Source: Ophiostoma sp. CBS 140.51 (Eukaryota > Ascomycota > Sordariomycetes > Ophiostomatales > Ophiostomataceae). From it: a stretch of DNA of 24,622 nt. The translations under genes and the position numbers were made by a program. The DNA lies in contig JANSLP010000421.1 of the NCBI GenBank assembly GCA_029298735.1, positions 1 through 24,622 of the forward strand, in the 5' to 3' direction. Of the stretch, positions 11,161 through 20,942 are shown in pieces (positions within the stretch are counted from its first letter, which is position 1; each line of letters opens with the position of its first letter). The notes beneath the pieces were generated by a model. It ran no database searches. It was not told the origin of the DNA and saw only the letters and a list, made by a program, of their open reading frames with translations.

Positions 11161-11772
11161 ATGGCATGTGCATTTAGGAACTATCTGGCGGCTAACAATC
11201 CAAGTACCAGGTTGACGTCGTCGCGGCCCTTCAAATTTATTGTCGGCCCAAATAGAAGAGAATTTTTCATCCACTCGGAGCTGGTTTCCTCGCAGCCCTA
11301 TACACTACAAGTGCTTCTTGAGGGCCACATGAAAGAGGCTTCGGAACGCTGTGTCGAGCGGCCCGAAACTAGCGAGGAGACGTTCGGTTGTTTCGCATAG
11401 TTCCTCTACACTGGCCGCTATGATGGATATGAAGTTGTACATGAGAAGGACATGGAGCGACCGGAATACTACTTGCTGTCAGAGTACGAGATAGGCTCTT
11501 CTTTGTATGTAGATAGAGACTATGGACCGCCGGAGCGTCTAAATCAAGGTCCCTTCACAAGGTAGTGCCCAGACGTGTACTGCAGCCACCAGACGGTCAT
11601 CTGGCCCAAGGACTGGGCCTTCGATTCAGAAACGTTCCTACCACATGGACAAGTGTACAAGTTTGCCGACTATCACGACATCAAGGGGCTAAAAAGTATG
11701 GTACTGTGCAAGCTGCATCGTTTAATGGCAGCCAAGTCCGGGGTTTTTTCTCAACGTACAGGCGAGCCATGA
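11161..11772 (+). pseudogene. BTB/POZ-domain gene copy A, broken by two in-frame stops
   Basis: One frame runs from ATG 11161 to TGA 11772 and is interrupted by TAG at 11398-11400 and TAG at 11563-11565. The pieces line up with the right-hand BTB copy. PFKFIVGPNRREFFIH matches its PFQFVVGPDRKAFYVH, and FGCFA-stop-FLYTGRYDG matches FACFAQFVYTGKYDG, so the first stop replaces a Gln codon (CAG to TAG). VYKFADYHDIKGL matches IYVFADYHGIDRL. BTB domains mediate protein-protein contacts, often as Cullin-3 adaptors; the role of these fungal short BTB proteins is unknown. The C-terminal helix region present in the other copy (SILELVQYTSENT onward) is missing. No intron can remove the stops without deleting conserved BTB residues. 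An alternative ATG at 11125 would add 12 residues. Confidence 0.75.
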
Positions 11773-11948
11773 ACCGGAATATTTACTTGAGTTTCCTGGG
11801 TTCCTACTAAGAAAATCTCAAATTGTATTCAATGCATGTGTATGATATATGTGGCAATGGAAGCCTACGATACTTTTCAAGTAAAAGAACTATGAAAATA
11901 TAACAATCAAATATTTTCACGTGATCCAACTCTTATGCACAGCCGGTA

Positions 11949-14386
11949 CTACCACGGCGGGAACCGAGGAATATCTCCCTGACCTGACTCATTAATGGTA
12001 AAGTCACTATCTGTGGTTGGAAAGATATCCCAGAAAGTGTATGCACCATCAATGCCGAGAAACTCGCGAAAGTCTTGGAGATGATCCCAGTCATTCGTGC
12101 CCATCAGCGTCGGGTCCGTATTCTGTAGAATATCTTGCTGAAGTTGCGCATCAGAAGATGCCAAGTCAGTGTCTGCTGGTGCAAACACATAGGTGGGTGA
12201 TGCTTGTGCAGGTGGTAGCATCGTCGTCATAGCGGTCTTTGTCGACGACGATTTCGTTGCTCCCGTCGATGACCCAAGAACCGAAGCAGTGATCAGCGAC
12301 AGAGTATCTCCTGCGAGGGCCTCAAACTGCTTCTCCAGCTGGGACAGCAAGTCCTCTTCACTGCGGTTGCGACTGCGGTTGAGGCTCCATCTCTCATTCA
12401 TGACGGCCAAGCAAATAGAACAACGGCGTGTCCACATAGGCAGCTCAACCAGGAGTAAACGGACAGTTTCAGGGGCATGCTGTGACAGTGTTTGAAAACG
12501 GGTCCGGGCAGTAATCAGCATTGACAGCCCTGCAAACAGTACACCCTGCACAAGCATCCAGCTGAGAGGTACATGGCTGTGACGGACAACTTCAAGCATG
12601 CAGTCGAGATACGCACCGGCAGCACGGACACATTGCTCGAGTGAGGCTGGTGACGGCTGTGGGCTGAGGGGACTGGCTCTGTGGAGAACAAAACTTGTGC
12701 CATGGTAGAGACGTTCCCAATAGTGTGGTGGGTAGGAGAGCAGCGAAGATGTGCTGTCTGAGCCTTCCATATCGTCTCCAGCACTCTGCAAGACGGATGG
12801 CAACTCACCACGCCACGCCTCCAGCTCACCCTGTATCCGGGTGATCGTCTGTGTTGCGTCAGCAGTTCCTGACATCGCCACACGCCCCCCGGCATAGACA
12901 TGTGATACGATCCGGCTCTGGATCTGGCGATGGCGCACGTGGTGGATGCCTAGTGCCGAGTCCTTGGTCATATGTGGTAGCCGTACTGTAATGTGCTCTT
13001 CACCAATGGATGGTGGCCGTCCCAAGTTGTATGCAAGGCTGATGTCAATAACATACGCCGTCCAAAACACTCGACGCCGCTGGTCACGCACATTTTCATA
13101 CTCAGGACTAGGTGCAACTGGCTGCCGTGGCTCGTGATGCAGTCCGATCTCCATGGCCATGCGCATAGCCAGGCCGGCGAGCTGCCACTGGCTAGAACCT
13201 ATAGGACCCTGGCCGTATGAGCTGTAGATGGAGATCAAGAGCACAATCTGAATGACAGCGACACTGGTCTCCATGCGGTCTTCGTTCTGCACGACTCGAT
13301 TGAAGTAGTGTAGTGCCTGTGCATAGTAGAGGTGGGGTGGTGATGGTGGCTTGCTGAGCTCGGCTGGTGGGGCGTCATTATGATTCTGCTGTAACTGCTG
13401 GAGTTGCTTCAAAGTATTGGCGTAATTTGTAGCGCCGAGTGCCATAACAAGATAGAACATAGCCATATCCGTGCAATACTGGATATTCTGTGCTGTCCCT
13501 TCTTCTTCGGGCTGCTCGACGAGTGTGACCAAAGCATCAAGCATGGCCGGTTGTAGTAGTGGATACAGCGGATGTACCCATAGGAGATAGGAATGGAAGA
13601 GGAGTCGTACATGGGCTGGCGACACTGCTACCGTCTGGGGTGCCGATGGTAATGCCGCGTCGGATTTTCCCGTCCCAGTAGTTACCGATGGTGATACCGT
13701 AGTAGAGTCCGCCGTAGGCCGTCGCCAGCTAATGGTCTTTGAAGTTAAAAGAGGACTGTTGTCGCTGAAGAGAAGCGACCTAGCTAGGCGCGTGGCATAT
13801 GTCGCAAAGAATGTACCACTTGACGGACCAAGGTATTTTGTTTCGCCGGTTGCGTTGAGAGCTAGGAGGCTGATCTCTGGAGCATCGTTGGATACGTCGT
13901 CCGCCACATGCGGCGACGTGCTCATGGCCGAGGCATCGCTTGGTGTCCGCGCAGGGCTGCCTAACAATATGGGTCTACTTGTCGCGTTTGTTCCGTTTGC
14001 CCCATTAAGTCCTGTCAGAATTGCCGCTGTGGCGCTCGTGGGAGATAAGGACGAGCATGGCTGCATTTGCACTCCCAGTGAACTCAGAGGTGTCCCTGTG
14101 GCCACCCCACGGCAGTCAACATGGAAATGCCGTTGGAGCTCGTCTTCGAGCCATTGGATGCGCTGATGTGCTTTTCGAAGAGCCTCCACGGTCTCGGTAC
14201 GTCTTGGCCGCGTATGCCGCTCACATAGTACACTGCTGTTGGCGCAATTGCGGCAGTCAGGAAAGCCAGAGCACTGTTCGAATATGTCAGCCTCATTTCT
14301 CTTATCTCATTCGGATACCGGCGTCGACTCACCTTAATCTTCTTCGCATGGCACCGTAGACACGCCCGGACAGCTGTCGCCGACAT
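11949..14386 (-). CDS. Zn2Cys6 fungal transcription factor
   Basis: CDS is complement(join(11949..14273,14333..14386)), 792 aa. The zinc cluster is split by the intron and is restored by splicing: C9-x2-C12-x6-C19-x5-C25-x2-C28-x6-C35, with basic residues between Cys2 and Cys3. A predicted dimerising coiled coil follows at about 48-68. The fungal-specific middle homology region (PF04082 type) covers about 230-520, with the hallmark RRRVFWTAYVIDISLAYNLG near 417-436 and a KYLGPSSGTFFATYA segment near 164-178. The intron is 59 nt (donor GTGAGT at 14332, branch GCTGAC, acceptor CAG at 14274). The start at 14386 puts the zinc cluster at the N terminus as usual; an in-frame ATG at 14614 would add 76 residues with no recognised domain. 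It lies between two decayed BTB genes. Targets are unknown; regulation of the nearby catabolic genes is only possible. Confidence 0.92.
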
Positions 14387-14946
14387 GTTCGAGTGTCGAA
14401 AGATGACGAACGAAGGATTGTCGTAATGCAGCCTCTCACACGTGGTCGTTGTGGGGATTGATATTCGTGATTCGGCGAGCCCTGTCAGTATGGTGAACGG
14501 CAATGTCAGTCCATGGCATACTTGTACAAGATGTATGCGGAGAGGGGGCACCGATCGCAGGCGCCGGCGAAATATCGCCGAGCCCCATGTCTTATCGCAG
14601 ACTAGTTGTGTCATGGCTGCAGATTGTTACCTATGTGATATCTCCCGAAGGTTGGGGAAATTTAGAGCCGACCATAGCCCCTGGCTTGGATTTGACACTA
14701 TCTGAAAGGTGTGGAGAAAAGGTTTACATCTACGTTCCGTTTACGGAAAGCACAGCACCGGCGGCGGCTTCCTCAAGTTTTGTTCTGGTCGTTTGGAAAG
14801 TGCGAACGCCAACTACCAGTCGTGACTTCCTATATGTTATTGATTATCAAATTTAGTCAGAGCTCTATCGTCTGACACTTTGAACGTGCGCGCGTTTGCA
14901 CGTCTTGCGGATATACATTACTTCCGCTATTACTTCTCATTTCATA
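14387..14946. other. intergenic: upstream region of the transcription factor
   Basis: No gene is recognised. It should hold the promoter of the Zn2Cys6 gene (minus strand) and the 3' flank of BTB copy B. The only long frame is the possible N-terminal extension of the regulator up to 14614. Confidence 0.5.
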
Positions 14947-15753
14947 TTAACTGTCACAGCCAATGACCATCCTGGTAATATCCTTTGCGAAGTCTGGCAC
15001 CGACTTCATCAACAAGTCAACATTTTCGTCACACTGGAAATGGTACAGAGTACAGACCCCATACGCGCTGACCATGCACCGCAGAATTTCCTCCCTGTTG
15101 GGCCTCGTGTTCTCGGATGTGTATTGCACCAGCTCGAGTATCGAACCCACGGTCGTGTATGGCAAGGGAAACTGCACCCAGAGGCGATGCAGCTGTCGGA
15201 GGACCAATGCCTGCAGTCTGTCGATGCCGTGATAGTCGGCGAACACGTATATCTGTGCGTGTGCCATGAGCGTATCCGTGTACATGGCGGGATCCTTGCT
15301 CTCGTCCCAGCACACGCCGTCGTGCGAGCATTGGAAATTGTGACATCGTCTCTCGAACATGCGCTGCACGGACGCTGCGTATGGGTAGGAAACAGCGACA
15401 TCTCTAAAAAGCTTCATGTCTTGCAAACCCTTTCGTTTTCTCGATCCGCCCCAAAGTCAACCCCATCTCCGAGTTCGTCTTCGCGCTGCGTCTGGACCAA
15501 TTCCTGGTTGATCTGCTCGATGCCGTCGTATTTTCCCGTGTAGACAAATTGGGCAAAGCAAGCAAATGTAGCCTCGTCTGTATCGGGCCATTCGACCTTT
15601 TGGTTGACAGCCTCTATCATATGTATGGCCTTCGACAAGTGCCCGAAGTGCTTTTGATAATGAAACCACAAGGGTAGCGTGCACGTAGAAAGCTTTCCTG
15701 TCGGGGCCAACAACGAATTGAAACGGCGGTGATGCCATAAACCAAGGAAACAT
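14947..15753 (-). pseudogene. BTB/POZ-domain gene copy B, broken by frameshifts
   Basis: Three frames must be joined to read one BTB protein. From ATG 15753 (possibly 15837) the BTB core PFQFVVGPDRKAFYVH through ALRALVEGH is in one frame. A CATA tandem duplication at 15620-15627 shifts the frame; copy A reads EGHMKEA at the same place without it. The second frame gives EAVNQKVEWPDTDEATF and FACFAQFVYTGKYDG, then runs into TGA at 15414-15416. The third frame, open from about 15450, gives DMKLFRDVAVSYPYAASVQ, IYVFADYHGIDRL and SILELVQYTSENT, and ends at 14947. This order is the usual layout of fungal short BTB proteins of about 250-280 aa. No plausible intron fits the first shift. Sequencing error is an alternative, but a second indel makes a decayed gene more likely. 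Confidence 0.65.
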
Positions 15754-15837
15754 AATATTCCGTGTCAGTATATCGCTAAAAGAAACGTGCAAAGGGGGGT
15801 CATGTTGATGTATATGAAGCAAGTATGCACGTTTCAT

Positions 15838-16457
15838 AGGATTGTGAGGTTATTGCTGATATGCCGGGAGGAACAGTATCGTCAAAGGGCGGCGCATTTG
15901 ATCCCATATCCAACGTGCGCCGTGATGTACCGTGTGTGGTTATGTCATGCATGTCCGGCACTTCGGGTTGTTGACAGGAATAGGAGACCTTTGAGGATGA
16001 TATATTTAGAAACGGTGAAACTCGAGAAAACAACACTGTTCAACAAATGCGCGATGAGGCTGACAATGCGCAAAAGCCACACCCCGCAGCTATGTGCCTC
16101 ATATTAGAGGAGGGATGGCGGTGTTTTGATTTGTTTCATTTGGGACAAGCGTTGATTGGGTGCTGGAACTTGGCGATCCAAAGGGAGTTTGAGGCTCTGT
16201 TGTGATCTGTGGTGGGATACACGAGGATTGTCACCCTGGGTGTAGACATGCTACATATGCTCTATCTATCTAGACCATAGTTTCCAGCCGCAAGCCGTAT
16301 TCTTTGAGAGTTGTTAAACCAACCACACTTCCGAGTAGATTTTTTTTCATCCTCTCGAAATATGGGATTGGCCCCTAACAAACTAAACACATCGCGTTTG
16401 TATCGCTCAATTCCTTGACGTTTCATCCTAAATATCAGAATTCTAATCTGTACACAA
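15838..16457. other. intergenic, no gene recognised
   Basis: Contains the upstream flank of BTB copy B and the 3' end of the aminotransferase transcript. Open frames here are short and without motifs. Confidence 0.5.
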
Positions 16458-17840
16458 TTACACCTTGACAGCCTTGAGCCTATCCACAGCTGCATGCAGT
16501 GACTTGATGGCCTCGTCCAACAGTGGCAGGGAAATCGGGTGCGCCTTGTTGCTAGCCGTCGCCAGCAGATCATACCCAGTCCCATACCGCTCGGCCTCAT
16601 CATGGAAGTATAGATAACTTGTGGCCATGCGCAAGCGGAACGTGCCGCCTGGCACCTGTTTGTCATCATCAATTTCGCCAAATGCCGACCCTGGCAAGGC
16701 AGCCACGCCACATTCACTGATCAGCCAGTGGGACAGCTGAAGACTTGTTGTGATGCCGAGTGCCTTCAGTTGGGCGGCGTACGGCTGGAATGACGGGTAG
16801 ACATAGAAAGCACCCTGAGGTTCAGCCACATCTAGACCACAGTCCACAAGTCCCTTGCAAAGACCCATAGCGCACTGTTTGTGCAGCTTTGCCACTTGAG
16901 AGCGGTACAAATCCATGACGGGTGTAGGGGCAAACGCAACGGTAGCGGCTTCCTGGGCAGGCGTCGATGCAGCTGACCAACACTCAGATGCATAGGCCAA
17001 CAATGCCTTCTGGACAGTCGCGCCGAACTCGGTATCCTGGACAATCATAAACCCAACACGCCAACCACCAGCCGAGTAGGTCTTGGACATGCCGCCCGTC
17101 ATGATTTTGTGGCCGACACTGAACCAATCGCCGTAGCAGGGGCTGGGCGCCGACGTGAGAGAAGCGTCAAACACAATGTCGCTGTAGATCTCGTCGCTGA
17201 TGAGAGTGATGTTGTGGGTCGTGCAGAACGTGTTGATGATCTCGAGATTCTCTTCGGAAAAGACACGACCAGTCGGGTTGCTAGGGCTGTTGATGAGCAT
17301 AATGCGAGGATGGGCGCCGTCGGTGATGGCTTGCGAGTAGGTCTTTTCGAGTGCGGCGGCGGTAATGGTGTGTCTGTCCACTGGGTCTGTCTCAACCCAA
17401 AACAGCTTCTTGCCGGCATGCAGAACCTGCGGCTCATAGCTGACCCACGACGGTCGGGGCAACAGGACATCACCTTCGAGAATGTCAAAGAGGGCAAATA
17501 AAAGAGGTTTCGAACCGGGCGCAACCACGACCTGCTCTGCCTTGACAGGGGTGCCAAGCCGACGAGACTGGAAAGCAGCAATTGACTGCCGTAGAGACAT
17601 CAGTCCAGCCACAGGCAAGTAACTGGTGGCCTTGCTAGCCTCGCGGTGGGCAGCCAAGACATCCTTTTGGATGGGGAAGGTGGCCTCGCCGAAACCCAGA
17701 CGAACAACCGACTGGCCCTTTTCCGCGCGGAGTCGAGAAGCTTCGTTGATTTGGAGAGTCGGGGAGAGATGCAGCTGCTGGGCGACGGCAGTCAGCGGAC
17801 TGATGCCATCACCGCTTGATCTGTCGATCTGGGAGCCCAT
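16458..17840 (-). CDS. PLP-dependent class I/II aminotransferase
   Basis: Intronless, 460 aa. A fold-type I aminotransferase, transferring an amino group between an amino acid and a 2-oxo acid. Visible residues: SYLPVAGLMSLRQSIAAF (73-90) in the small/large domain hinge, APGSKPLLFAL (107-117), the NPTG motif with N188, SDEIYSDIVF with D216 and Y219 (PLP ring contacts), the Schiff-base lysine K253 in GGMSKTYSAGGWRVGF, and the substrate carboxylate-binding Arg in FRLRMATS (R402). All catalytic residues of aspartate aminotransferase-like enzymes are present. The sequence style is that of subgroup Ib/Igamma enzymes common in bacteria, rather than the typical fungal cytosolic/mitochondrial AspAT, so ancient acquisition is possible but untested. 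The substrate cannot be called. It shares a 738-bp divergent promoter with the MFS transporter. Confidence 0.9.
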   Translation of the reverse strand: MGSQIDRSSGDGISPLTAVAQQLHLSPTLQINEASRLRAEKGQSVVRLGFGEATFPIQKDVLAAHREASKATSYLPVAGLMSLRQSIAAFQSRRLGTPVKAEQVVVAPGSKPLLFALFDILEGDVLLPRPSWVSYEPQVLHAGKKLFWVETDPVDRHTITAAALEKTYSQAITDGAHPRIMLINSPSNPTGRVFSEENLEIINTFCTTHNITLISDEIYSDIVFDASLTSAPSPCYGDWFSVGHKIMTGGMSKTYSAGGWRVGFMIVQDTEFGATVQKALLAYASECWSAASTPAQEAATVAFAPTPVMDLYRSQVAKLHKQCAMGLCKGLVDCGLDVAEPQGAFYVYPSFQPYAAQLKALGITTSLQLSHWLISECGVAALPGSAFGEIDDDKQVPGGTFRLRMATSYLYFHDEAERYGTGYDLLATASNKAHPISLPLLDEAIKSLHAAVDRLKAVKV

Positions 17841-18578
17841 GTTCGATGAGAAGGAAGTTGTTGGTGATAGATGTTGGCAGTAGTCGATAACGGATGTCGA
17901 TATGATGAGTACTGTGAGAAAGATAAAGGAAATGACGAGAACTGTTCAGTCGTCAATTTGATAGAGTCGAATCAAAGTTTCTCAAGATTGTGAAGACAAT
18001 GGCATCCGTGATCAATTGCCGGAGGTTGTCGTGTCTCGCCTCCTCTTCTTATCACGGAAATCAATGGCCGGCCAAGTCTGGTCGTGCCATCTTTATCTTT
18101 ATAGATTGGAGATATTGGCAACCACTTATTTCTCGATTATGAGAGCTTTTCCGCAAATTCAATTCGCTTTGAGCTGTAAATGTCTCCCGGCGCAGCTGCC
18201 CGGAAGTTTGACGCCGGGATGTTCTGTTATCACGAACTAGCGTTCGCCCGGCGATTCGGTGCCGAATCTCCATGCCCAGAATCTTCCCAGATTATGCCCA
18301 GTGCGCCAAAGACGCGAGCCGTGCTCCTCCGCTTATGCACTCCGCTTTGACTTCTTGGAGATAACAAACATCAAGTCGAAGATGATCAATACCCCGTCAA
18401 ATGACGGCCACATGTTTTGCTTTTAAGTCGGTCATGTGTCGCCTGTATTACATCTGATCCTTTTTTTCTGGATCGACAACTGCGTCGACTCTTCATCTTC
18501 ATCCCGAGTTCGCAATTAACCTCGCTTATTCCTTTCTGTCACAATTGATTTTTCCTTCTCACTCAATCCCCGCCAGAC
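17841..18578. promoter_or_regulatory. divergent promoter rich in GATA-factor sites
   Basis: The 738 bp between the aminotransferase and transporter starts hold eight HGATAR sites: plus strand at 17865, 17885, 17921, 17959 and 18359, and minus strand at 18049-18054, 18093-18098 and 18227-18232. About two are expected by chance on both strands at equal base frequencies. Fungal AreA/Nit2 GATA activators bind such sites to turn on nitrogen-catabolic genes, often through clustered pairs as seen here near the aminotransferase start. That these sites are used is inference. Confidence 0.55.
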
Positions 18579-20218
18579 ATGGCTGCTCCCGAGAAAACAA
18601 ACACTGTTCTCCCTATCCCCAGCGACCAAATGTCCACCCAGGAGGGCGACCACCAGATGACTGGCGGTGTCGACAACCTGCCGCCGCCCAAGACGGTCAC
18701 GGCCGACCAGGGCCACACGGACGTTGCCCTCGGCGTGATTGTCAACGAGACATCCGTCGATTTGGACCCTGCTCTTCGTCGCCGTGCCCTCCGCAAGATC
18801 GACACGTGGGTCTTACCTCTGCTGGCCCTGACGACAATGCTCCAGTTCCTGGACAAATCGACACTCAACTATGCGGCCATCTTTGGCATTGTCGAAGACA
18901 CGAACCTCAGGGGCAGCGAGTACTCGTGGCTGGCCAGTATCTTTTACTTTGGCTACCTCGTGATCCAGCCCGTGGCCGCCAACCTGCTGCAGAAGATCCC
19001 TCCTGCCAAGTGTCTTGCTGTCACCGTCTTTATCTGGGGCTTCATCCTGTTCATGCACGTTGTGTGCACCAACTGGAGCGGCCTCATGGCCGTGCGTTTC
19101 TTCTTGGGCATGGCCGAGGGCGTCGTGACACCCGCTTTTATGCTCATCAGCACGGCCTGGTATGCACGCCGCGACCAGCCGCTGCGGATGGGTATCTGGT
19201 TCTCGTTCAACGGTATTGCAGGCATCATCGGCGGCATCCTAGCGTATGGTCTGGGCCACATCCAGTCGAGCATCGACTCCTGGAAGTGGATGTATCTGGT
19301 GACGGGTGCTCTGTCCATTATCTGGTCTATTGCTCTCTGGTTCCTGCTGCCTGACCACCAGGGAAAGGCCTGGTTCCTGGACGAGCACGAGAAAATGGCG
19401 GCCGTCGAGATGGTCCGGAGCAACCATACTGGTGTGCACAACAGCAAGTTCCAAAAGTCGCAGATGGTCGAGGCCTTCTGTGATCCCAAGGTTTACATCT
19501 TGACGCTGATGGCTTTAGTCTGGAACATTCCTAACTCGATTGCCACGTTTGGCAGTCTGGTGATTGAAAATTTCAGCTTTACAGTCCTGGGTACTACTCT
19601 CCTGGGCATGCCCGCTGGTGCCGTCGAGTTTGTTCTGATGATAATCATCACGTTTGTCTGTTTAAGAGTTGCCAGCCTCCGCATCTTTTGCATGATCACC
19701 GCCCTGACGATCGCACTTGTTGGCTCGATCATGGTCTTTGCTCTGCCCTACGACAACAAGAATGCACTTTTGGGCGGCTACTATCTGCTCTACGCCTTCC
19801 CGACTGGTTACATCCTGCTTCTGGGCATGGCTTCTGCCAACATTGCTGGTCACACCAAGAAGGTCGTCGCCAACTCGCTGATCATGATTGGTTACTCTGT
19901 TGGAAAGTAAGTAGACGTCTCCTTGTCTCGTATCATTTTGTTCACTACTAACAGAATAGCATCATCGGCCCCCAGTTCTTCCTCACGCGCCAGAAGCCGC
20001 GTTACCGTCTTGGTATCGGCTCGTGCCTGGTCTCCTTCGCCGTCCTCATTGCCTTGTGCATTATGCTCCGCTTCTACCTCATGTGGGAGAACAAGAAGCG
20101 CACTGCTGTCCGTGAGGCCGCCGACCAGCAGCAGCAGGAAGACGGCCAGGACCACTCGCAGTACGACTTCCGCAACCTTACCGACAAGGAGAACCCGCTG
20201 TTTGTGTATGTATACTAG
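18579..20218 (+). CDS. MFS transporter, anion:cation symporter family (Dal5/allantoate permease-like)
   Basis: CDS is join(18579..19906,19960..20218), 528 aa. A proton-coupled plasma-membrane importer of small organic anions; characterised relatives carry allantoate/dipeptides (Dal5), nicotinate (Tna1) or pantothenate (Fen2). There is a cytosolic N-terminal tail of about 75 residues, then about twelve hydrophobic segments. The family signature LDKSTLNYAA lies after TM1 (91-100), and the N half holds GMAEGVVTPAFML and WYARRDQPLRMGIW. It ends with a cytosolic tail containing FRNLTDKENPLFVY, typical of this family. The intron is 53 nt with donor GTAAGT at 19907 and branch CTAAC. The acceptor is TAG at 19957-19959, which gives GNIIGPQFF in frame; the CAG five bases upstream would shift the frame and sits too close to the branch point. 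Substrate unknown. It is divergent from the aminotransferase and upstream of the M20 gene. Confidence 0.92.
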
Positions 20219-20942
20219 AGGTAGATGGGAGTGCAATCATTGAGGACTGTAACGTGGTTTTGATGGTGCTTTTCCTTCGTCGGTATTAATCTGCTTTGCC
20301 TTGTCAACTCCATCGACTTTTATTTCAGTTTCAAAATTTAACTTCTGTAAAAACTCTATATCATTTATTATTATCTTCAATGCTTAGGTCGTGATTTAGC
20401 CTTTTTTTTGGCCGTATTTTTTCTCACAATCGAATCGTTTCTAGAAATTCTTTGATTTTTATCCAGACCATCTTCAGCGTCCTACTCCGGATACGGACAT
20501 AGACCGTATCTTACAGCATGTTCTTGTCGCCGCAATCCGGCCGACCCGTTGTAACTTTTGGCTCCGCTCTGCCCCCTCTCGTATCAGTGTGTAAATACAC
20601 TTTTTATCTGTAAGCTGTATCATTAGCGGCCTGTCAAGTGCCTGTCAAGCGCCTGTCACTGTCAATTGAGTCGGTGTTTCGGCGCCGCACCGCCGCATGT
20701 AGACTAATAATCAGAGCCAATCAAAAATCCAAGACCAAATCGCCTATCCTCGGCGTTGGCGATAATGAGGAGTAGTGAGGCGACGTCGGAAGTGATCAAG
20801 GGGCCGTTGCATGTTTGTATAATATAGATTGTTTTGCGCATATTCCATTGTGCTGGGTCTTCGTTGTTTACACTGGACAAGATCATCCACAATCACCTCA
20901 CACCATATCATTTCTATCTGTCTCACCGATCTATCATTTACC
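20219..20942. promoter_or_regulatory. intergenic: transporter 3' end and M20 gene promoter
   Basis: No gene is seen. AT-rich T-runs at about 20330-20460 fit the transporter 3' end. The second half contains an 11-nt tandem repeat, a TATA-like stretch TATAATATA at 20818-20826 (about 120 bases before the M20 start) and five HGATAR-type sites (for example 20371-20376 on the minus strand and CGATAA at about 20758). That is roughly twice chance. Confidence 0.45.
20629..20659 (+). repeat. 11-nt tandem repeat GCCTGTCAAGY in the M20 promoter
   Basis: Two full units (20629-20639, 20640-20650) and a partial third (20651-20658) bring four TGTCA words within about 35 bases. It may be a cluster of regulator sites, since TGACAG-type words are bound by TALE homeodomain proteins, or a simple slippage repeat. 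Confidence 0.6.

Noticed and set aside
15125..15165. second tRNA-like GGTTCGATAC motif (minus strand)
   Set aside because: It lies inside BTB copy B, in the conserved SILELVQYT segment, and has no cloverleaf around it.
19951..19954. CAG at 19952-19954 as the transporter intron acceptor
   Set aside because: It would shift the frame away from the conserved GNIIGPQFF and is only two bases from the CTAAC branch point; the TAG at 19957-19959 restores the family sequence.
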